DNA of 64,000 nucleotides from Limnohabitans_A sp048020265 (GTDB lineage: Bacteria > Pseudomonadota > Gammaproteobacteria > Burkholderiales > Burkholderiaceae_C): assembly GCF_048020265.1 (NCBI RefSeq), contig NZ_CP171843.1:434001-498000 (forward strand), read 5' to 3'. The notes beneath the pieces are model-generated. The model saw only the letters and a program-made list of their open reading frames with translations. It did no database searches and was not told where the DNA came from. Within the stretch, counting starts at the first letter, position 1. Every line of letters begins with the position of its first letter. The position numbers were made by a program, and so were the translations under genes. Shown here piece after piece: positions 60,073 through 64,000 of the stretch.

Positions 60073-61266
60073 ATGCGCCGCTTCTTATTGACCATCGGGT
60101 TCGCTGTGGCCGCGTGGGGCGTTGCCGCCCAGACGCAGGCCCCCAGCACAGCACCGACTGCAACCACCGCACCCGCTGCCACCCCGGCTGACAACAGCCT
60201 GGGCGTGAAAAGCGCCAACATCTTCCAGATTGCGCCCGGTGCGGACGCCGATCCGAAGTACAAAGACCAGACCAACGCCGAGCGTGCCCAGGTCCAGCCC
60301 GGCAACAACGCGCCCATGTGGCGTGCCGTGGGGCAGGGCGTGACGGGTTACACCAGCCTGCCCAAGAGCCAGGCCCCCGAAGCCGGCAACCTGATCCAGC
60401 CCTTTGTGCAGTACCCTGGTTCGCGCCTGGCTTCGGCCGGTGAGTCCTGGCGTCAGGTGCGCAACAGCATCATCATTCCTTATGGTGCTGCTTTGTTGCT
60501 GATCGCTGTGGGTGCCATGGCGCTGTTCTACATGGGCAAAGGCACCATCGAGCTGCACGGCCAGGAAACCGGCCGCAAAATCGAGCGCTTCACCCCGTTC
60601 GAGCGCTCGGCCCACTGGGCCAATGCCATTGCCTTTGTGACTTTGGCCATTTCTGGCATCGTCATGGCATACGGCAAGTTCTTTTTGTTGCCCATCATTG
60701 GCCCCACGCTGTTTGGCTGGCTGACCTATGTCCTGAAGAACGTGCACAACTTTGCAGGTCCTTTGTTTGCTGTGTCGCTCGTGGTGGTGTTCGTCACCTT
60801 CCTCAAGGACAATTTGCCCAGCAAGGACGATCTGGTCTGGATCCTCAAAGGCGGTGGTCTGTTCTCGGGTACCGAGGTGCCTTCACACCGCTTCAATGCC
60901 GGTGAAAAGGTGGTGTTCTGGGGCGGTGTGCTGTTCTTGGGTTTCATCGTGGTGGCGTCGGGTTTGGTGCTCGACATGCTGATCCCTGGCCTGATTTATG
61001 AGCGCAGCACCATGCAGATCGCCAACATGATTCACGGTGTTGCCACCTTGTTCATGATGGCCATGTTCATCGGCCACATCTACATGGGCACCATTGGCAT
61101 GCGCGGTGCCTACAAAGCCATGCGCGAAGGCTATGTGGATGAAACTTGGGCCAAAGAGCACCATGAACTTTGGTACAACGACGTCAAGTCCGGCAAGATT
61201 CCCGTGCAACGCTCTGTTCTTGCATCGGATGCAGCTGTGACACCCGCTAAAACGGCTTCGGTTTGA
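60073..61266 (+). CDS. fdhC: Formate dehydrogenase cytochrome b (gamma) subunit
   Basis: This 397-residue membrane subunit binds heme b and hands electrons to quinone. A signal peptide (about 1-20) is followed by an unusual long periplasmic segment of about 110 residues rich in Ala, Thr and Pro, then about five helices. Likely heme ligands are histidines in ERSAHWANA, NVHNFAG, MIHGVATL and IGHIYMG. ATG 60073 is chosen because AAGGAGAAG lies just upstream. The gene follows the lipoprotein gene by 17 bases, and the next small gene starts 14 bases later. Confidence 0.92.
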   Translation: MRRFLLTIGFAVAAWGVAAQTQAPSTAPTATTAPAATPADNSLGVKSANIFQIAPGADADPKYKDQTNAERAQVQPGNNAPMWRAVGQGVTGYTSLPKSQAPEAGNLIQPFVQYPGSRLASAGESWRQVRNSIIIPYGAALLLIAVGAMALFYMGKGTIELHGQETGRKIERFTPFERSAHWANAIAFVTLAISGIVMAYGKFFLLPIIGPTLFGWLTYVLKNVHNFAGPLFAVSLVVVFVTFLKDNLPSKDDLVWILKGGGLFSGTEVPSHRFNAGEKVVFWGGVLFLGFIVVASGLVLDMLIPGLIYERSTMQIANMIHGVATLFMMAMFIGHIYMGTIGMRGAYKAMREGYVDETWAKEHHELWYNDVKSGKIPVQRSVLASDAAVTPAKTASV

Positions 61267-61280
61267 GCCAGGAGAACACC

Positions 61281-61616
61281 ATGAAAAAATACCTGCTTAT
61301 CATGTCTGCACTGGCCATCAGCTTCAGCGCTGCGGCCAAACTGCCCGCGCCGAGCGAAGAAGCCAAGGCCAAAGCGGCAGAGGCCGCTGCCAAAACAGCG
61401 CACGGCAACAAAGTGGCCGATTTCCAGTTATGCAAGTCCCGTGAAAAAGTGGCGGCGCACTATTACAAAACCAATGGCAAAGGCAAGGCTGCACCCATAG
61501 CCACGCCCGCTTGTGTAGACCCTGGTGCCTACAAACCTGCTGAAACCACAGCGGCAGCACCTGTGGCCGCACCTGCTGGTGCCAAGCCAGCGGCAGCACC
61601 TGCCAAAAAAGGCTGA
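61281..61616 (+). CDS. Small exported Ala-rich protein of the formate dehydrogenase operon
   Basis: This 111-residue protein begins with a Sec signal peptide (YLLIMSALAISFSAAA) and continues with an Ala/Lys/Pro-rich mature part including VADFQLCKSREKVAAHYY and a C-terminal AAPAGAKPAAAPAKKG tail. Two cysteines (LCKSR and TPACVDPG) could form a disulfide. I do not recognise a named family; it is a small periplasmic protein co-transcribed with the dehydrogenase. AGGAGA precedes the ATG. A clear terminator follows, which closes the operon. Confidence 0.78.
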   Translation: MKKYLLIMSALAISFSAAAKLPAPSEEAKAKAAEAAAKTAHGNKVADFQLCKSREKVAAHYYKTNGKGKAAPIATPACVDPGAYKPAETTAAAPVAAPAGAKPAAAPAKKG

Positions 61617-61636
61617 TCCTTTTTCAGCGTCATCGC

Positions 61637-61669
61637 AAAATCCCCCGTCGGCAACGGCGGGGGATTTTT
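61637..61669 (+). terminator. Intrinsic terminator of the formate dehydrogenase operon
   Basis: An 11-bp perfect stem (61637-61647 with 61658-61668) ends in five T residues (61665-61669). It lies 21 bp after the small exported protein gene and 17 bp before fdhD, so fdhD probably has its own promoter or relies on readthrough. Confidence 0.85.
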
Positions 61670-61685
61670 ACGTTAGGCTCAAGCC

Positions 61686-62567
61686 ATGTCTGTTGTACTG
61701 AACGCCCCAGTGGCCGCATCGCCCCTGCCCAAACCGCATATCACCCGAGCGCGTGCGCCCCTCACGCGTAGCGTGACCGTGCGCAATGAATTCGGCGAGG
61801 TGTCCGAGACACAAATCCCGGCCGAACGGGCACTCACCATTTATTTGGATAAAAAAGAGCTGGTCACCCTGATGACCTTGGGTGCCGAACCCGAGTGGTT
61901 GGTGCTGGGTTTCTTGCGCAACCAGCGCCTGATCGATTCGGTCGATCAGATCGAATCGATCACGGTGGACTGGACGATTGGTGAAGGTGAAGTGGGCGAG
62001 CCCGGTGTTGCCGCTGTCAAAACCCGCGCCAACGCGCAGGTGGTGATCGAGCGCAGCGCCGACCGGGTGGTCACCACCGGTTGTGGCCAAGGCAGTGTAT
62101 TCGGCGATTTGATGGCCCACATCGATGAGATCGAGTTGCCGTCCGCCCAGATCACGCAAGGCCAACTCTATGGCTTGGTGAACGCCATCCGTTTGCAGGA
62201 AACCACCTATAAATCGTCAGGTTCGGTGCATGGCTGCGCTTTGTTCCAGGGCGATCAAATGTTGATGTTCGTCGAAGACGTGGGTCGCCACAACGCGGTG
62301 GACACCATCGCAGGTTGGATGTGGATGCACGACGTGAGCGGGCAAGACAAAGTGTTCTACACCACAGGGCGCCTGACCAGCGAGATGGTCATCAAGTCGG
62401 CTCAGATGGGTGTGCCCGTGGTCGTGTCACGCAGCGGCATCACACAAATGGGCCTGGATGTCGCCAAGCGACTGAGCCTGTGCGCCATTGGCCGCGCCAC
62501 CAACAAACGCTTCTTGTGCTTCAGCGCTCCTGAGCGCTTGGTGTGGCAGCCTGAGTTGGCCCTATAA
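61686..62567 (+). CDS. fdhD: Formate dehydrogenase accessory sulfurtransferase
   Basis: This 293-residue FdhD protein passes sulfur from IscS-type desulfurases to the bis-MGD cofactor, making formate dehydrogenases active. Visible are EPEWLVLGFLRNQRLI, the loop RVVTTGCGQGSVFGDLM and the C-terminal VEDVGRHNAVDTIAG and TGRLTSEMVIKSA. The loop holds only one cysteine (Cys133), whereas the E. coli protein has a CxxC pair there. It should serve both the cytosolic and the exported formate dehydrogenase encoded in this window. It lies just after the operon terminator; a REP-like element follows its stop. Confidence 0.94.
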   Translation: MSVVLNAPVAASPLPKPHITRARAPLTRSVTVRNEFGEVSETQIPAERALTIYLDKKELVTLMTLGAEPEWLVLGFLRNQRLIDSVDQIESITVDWTIGEGEVGEPGVAAVKTRANAQVVIERSADRVVTTGCGQGSVFGDLMAHIDEIELPSAQITQGQLYGLVNAIRLQETTYKSSGSVHGCALFQGDQMLMFVEDVGRHNAVDTIAGWMWMHDVSGQDKVFYTTGRLTSEMVIKSAQMGVPVVVSRSGITQMGLDVAKRLSLCAIGRATNKRFLCFSAPERLVWQPELAL

Positions 62568-62571
62568 ACCA

Positions 62572-62632
62572 TTCGCGAGCAGGGGCTCGCTCACACGAAA
62601 CATCCTTATCCTGGGGGGCCGCGCCTGCGGCC
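62572..62632. repeat. REP-like two-hairpin element, copy 2
   Basis: Same plan as 15108-15180: GCGAGC-aggg-GCTCGC at 62575-62590 and GGCCGC-gcct-GCGGCC at 62617-62632, with a shorter spacer of 26 bp. The left half, including TTCGCGAGC, is identical to copy 1 over at least 19 bases, except for the trailing CTCACACG versus CTCCCACG. It lies between fdhD and the permease gene. Confidence 0.75.
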
Positions 62633-62702
62633 AGATGGTTGAATGGGCAGCAAAAAATGCCTTGCTCCCCGCCGTAAATGGCTTGTGCGGTAAGGTGATG
62701 GC

Positions 62703-64000
62703 ATGAATCAACAAGGATGGATGCACGGCCTCAGGCTGGGGGGGCGCAATTTGTGGCGCGATTTGCGTGCGGGCGAGTTGCGGCTGCTGATGCTGTCGGT
62801 CGCATTGGCTGTGGCAGCGCTCACGGCAGTGGGGTTTTTGGCTGATCGCATGCAGTCAGGCCTTTGGCGCGATGCGCGGCAGCTGCTGGGTGGCGATGCT
62901 GTGGTGGTCAGCGACCAAAGTACCCCCACCGCTTTTGTCCAGCAGGCACAACGCATGGGCTTGCAGACCAACACCAATGTGAGTTTTCCCACGATGGCCC
63001 GCGCCTTGGCTGAGCAAGGGGGTGCCAGTCGCCTGGTTGCACTCAAGGCGGTGGAGCCCGGTTACCCTTTGCGTGGCAAGTTGCTTGTTTTGCCCCAAGC
63101 GGGTCAGTCTGCCTCCAGCCCGACCCAATTGGCTCTGCCTGCCGCACCTGCCAAGCCAGCGGCCATCCCACCTGCTGGCGAGGTCTGGGTAGACCCTGCG
63201 CTGCTCGACAACCTGGGCCTGAAAACAGGGCAGATGCTGGGCTTGGGTGAGCGCAGTTTTCGCATCTCGGCGGTCATCGAGCGTGAACCTGACCGCGGTG
63301 CTGGCTTCATGACCTTTGCACCCCGCGTCATGATGAACGCGGCCGATTTGGCATCGACCGGTTTGGTGCAACCCGCAAGTCGTGTGACCTGGCGCATGGC
63401 CGTGGCAGGCGACGCAGCAGCTGCCGAGCGTTTCGTGCAATGGGCCAAGCCCGAGGTGGAGCTGAGCCATGTGCGCGGCGTGCAGATCGAGTCGTTGGAC
63501 AGCGGCCGCCCCGAAATGCGCCAGACCTTGGACCGCGCTTCCCAGTTTTTGAACTTGGTGGCTTTGCTGGCTGCTTTGCTTTGCGCCGTCGCCGTGGCCT
63601 TGGCGGCCCGCAGCTTCGCCGAGCGGCAGCTCGATGCCTGTGCCTTGCTGCGCGTTTTGGGTCAAAGCCAGCGAACACTCACGCTGAGTTACGGTCTGGA
63701 GTTTTTGGGCGCAGGCCTGCTGGCCAGTGCTGTGGGCGTGCTGGCCGGTTATGCCGTGCACCTGGGCTTTGTGGTTTTGTTGGCGGGCCTGGTGGATGCG
63801 CAACTCCCTGCCGCCACTGTGCAACCAGCGTTGATGGGCATGGCCATGGGCCTGACCCTGCTGATCGCTTTTGGCTTGCCGCCTGTGTTGCAGTTGGCGC
63901 AGGTGCCGCCTTTGCGTGTGATTCGGCGCGAGCTGGGCAGTCTGCAAGTGCGCTCAGGTCTGGTGCTGGCCATGGGCTTGGTGGGTTTTGCGCTGACGCT
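62703..64000 (+). CDS. FtsX-like ABC transporter permease, 5' part (cut by window edge)
   Basis: The frame starts at ATG 62703 and runs off the right edge; about 432 residues are present. The N-terminal segment MNQQGWMHGLRLGGRNLWRDLRAG and first helix (LLMLSVALAVAALTAVGFLA) lead into a large extracytoplasmic domain (about 45-270). Then come at least three helices typical of FtsX/MacB permeases around LNLVALLAALLCAVAVALAA. This matches the YbbP-type lipoprotein/exporter permease family of about 830 residues. The partner ATPase (YbbA-like) is not in view. The start has no strong ribosome site but is the first methionine of a good N-terminus. Confidence 0.85.
   Translation, partial: MNQQGWMHGLRLGGRNLWRDLRAGELRLLMLSVALAVAALTAVGFLADRMQSGLWRDARQLLGGDAVVVSDQSTPTAFVQQAQRMGLQTNTNVSFPTMARALAEQGGASRLVALKAVEPGYPLRGKLLVLPQAGQSASSPTQLALPAAPAKPAAIPPAGEVWVDPALLDNLGLKTGQMLGLGERSFRISAVIEREPDRGAGFMTFAPRVMMNAADLASTGLVQPASRVTWRMAVAGDAAAAERFVQWAKPEVELSHVRGVQIESLDSGRPEMRQTLDRASQFLNLVALLAALLCAVAVALAARSFAERQLDACALLRVLGQSQRTLTLSYGLEFLGAGLLASAVGVLAGYAVHLGFVVLLAGLVDAQLPAATVQPALMGMAMGLTLLIAFGLPPVLQLAQVPPLRVIRRELGSLQVRSGLVLAMGLVGFALT

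Overview
The window is a contiguous, gene-dense, high-GC chromosome segment from a betaproteobacterium, most likely of the order Burkholderiales, family Comamonadaceae (a Limnohabitans/Polaromonas/Rhodoferax-like organism). This is inferred from gene content: Bug-type (TctC) solute receptors, a DUF3460 protein, the gpmA-ctpA-moeB block facing a rhodanese-grxC-secB-gpsA block, the box benzoyl-CoA pathway, and the DUF3305/DUF3306/Tat-target formate dehydrogenase locus. I saw no rRNA or tRNA genes, CRISPR arrays, insertion sequences or prophage genes.

Layout. 0-9 kb: the 3' end of katG, a degenerate ABC ATPase, then nudB, an endonuclease/exonuclease/phosphatase protein, a cardiolipin synthase, folE, a BLUF blue-light sensor and a DUF429 protein; a Y-family DNA polymerase behind a LexA box; a cupin, an SbmA/BacA-like transporter and an SRPBCC protein. 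9-15 kb: a SulP transporter, a formylglycine-type sulfatase and two Bug receptors, divergent from a MarR regulator and a secreted nuclease. 15-27.6 kb: housekeeping genes (moeB, ctpA, gpmA; rhodanese, grxC, secB, gpsA; scpA, DUF3460, a second SulP transporter, DUF1275, metG and apbC). 27.7-32.2 kb: a heme-domain hybrid histidine kinase and a chemoreceptor.

32-62.6 kb reads as one metabolic block. bclA and boxD run leftward; boxR, boxC, boxB and boxA run rightward, and TGCA-type operators lie in both control regions. Benzoate is activated to benzoyl-CoA, epoxidised by BoxAB and ring-opened by BoxC, which releases one formate per ring. Two formate dehydrogenases follow: a cytosolic NAD-type enzyme (with fused E and F subunits) directly after boxA, and a Tat-exported, membrane-anchored enzyme with its accessory genes and fdhD. 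Between them lie an orphan membrane histidine kinase, the DUF3305/DUF3306/polyferredoxin/TorD set and an unusual TRAP transporter. The last 1.3 kb is the start of an FtsX-type permease.

The most striking non-coding object is at 40044-40254, between boxB and boxA: two perfect 25-bp inverted repeats whose loops are nearly complementary to each other, with two smaller hairpins between them. A smaller two-hairpin element with complementary loops (REP-like) occurs twice, at 15108 and 62572. Other notable points are an intrinsic terminator between dctP and dctQ, an about 90-residue acidic Ala/Glu-rich insertion in the TRAP large permease, and an ABC ATPase lacking its catalytic glutamate and switch histidine.
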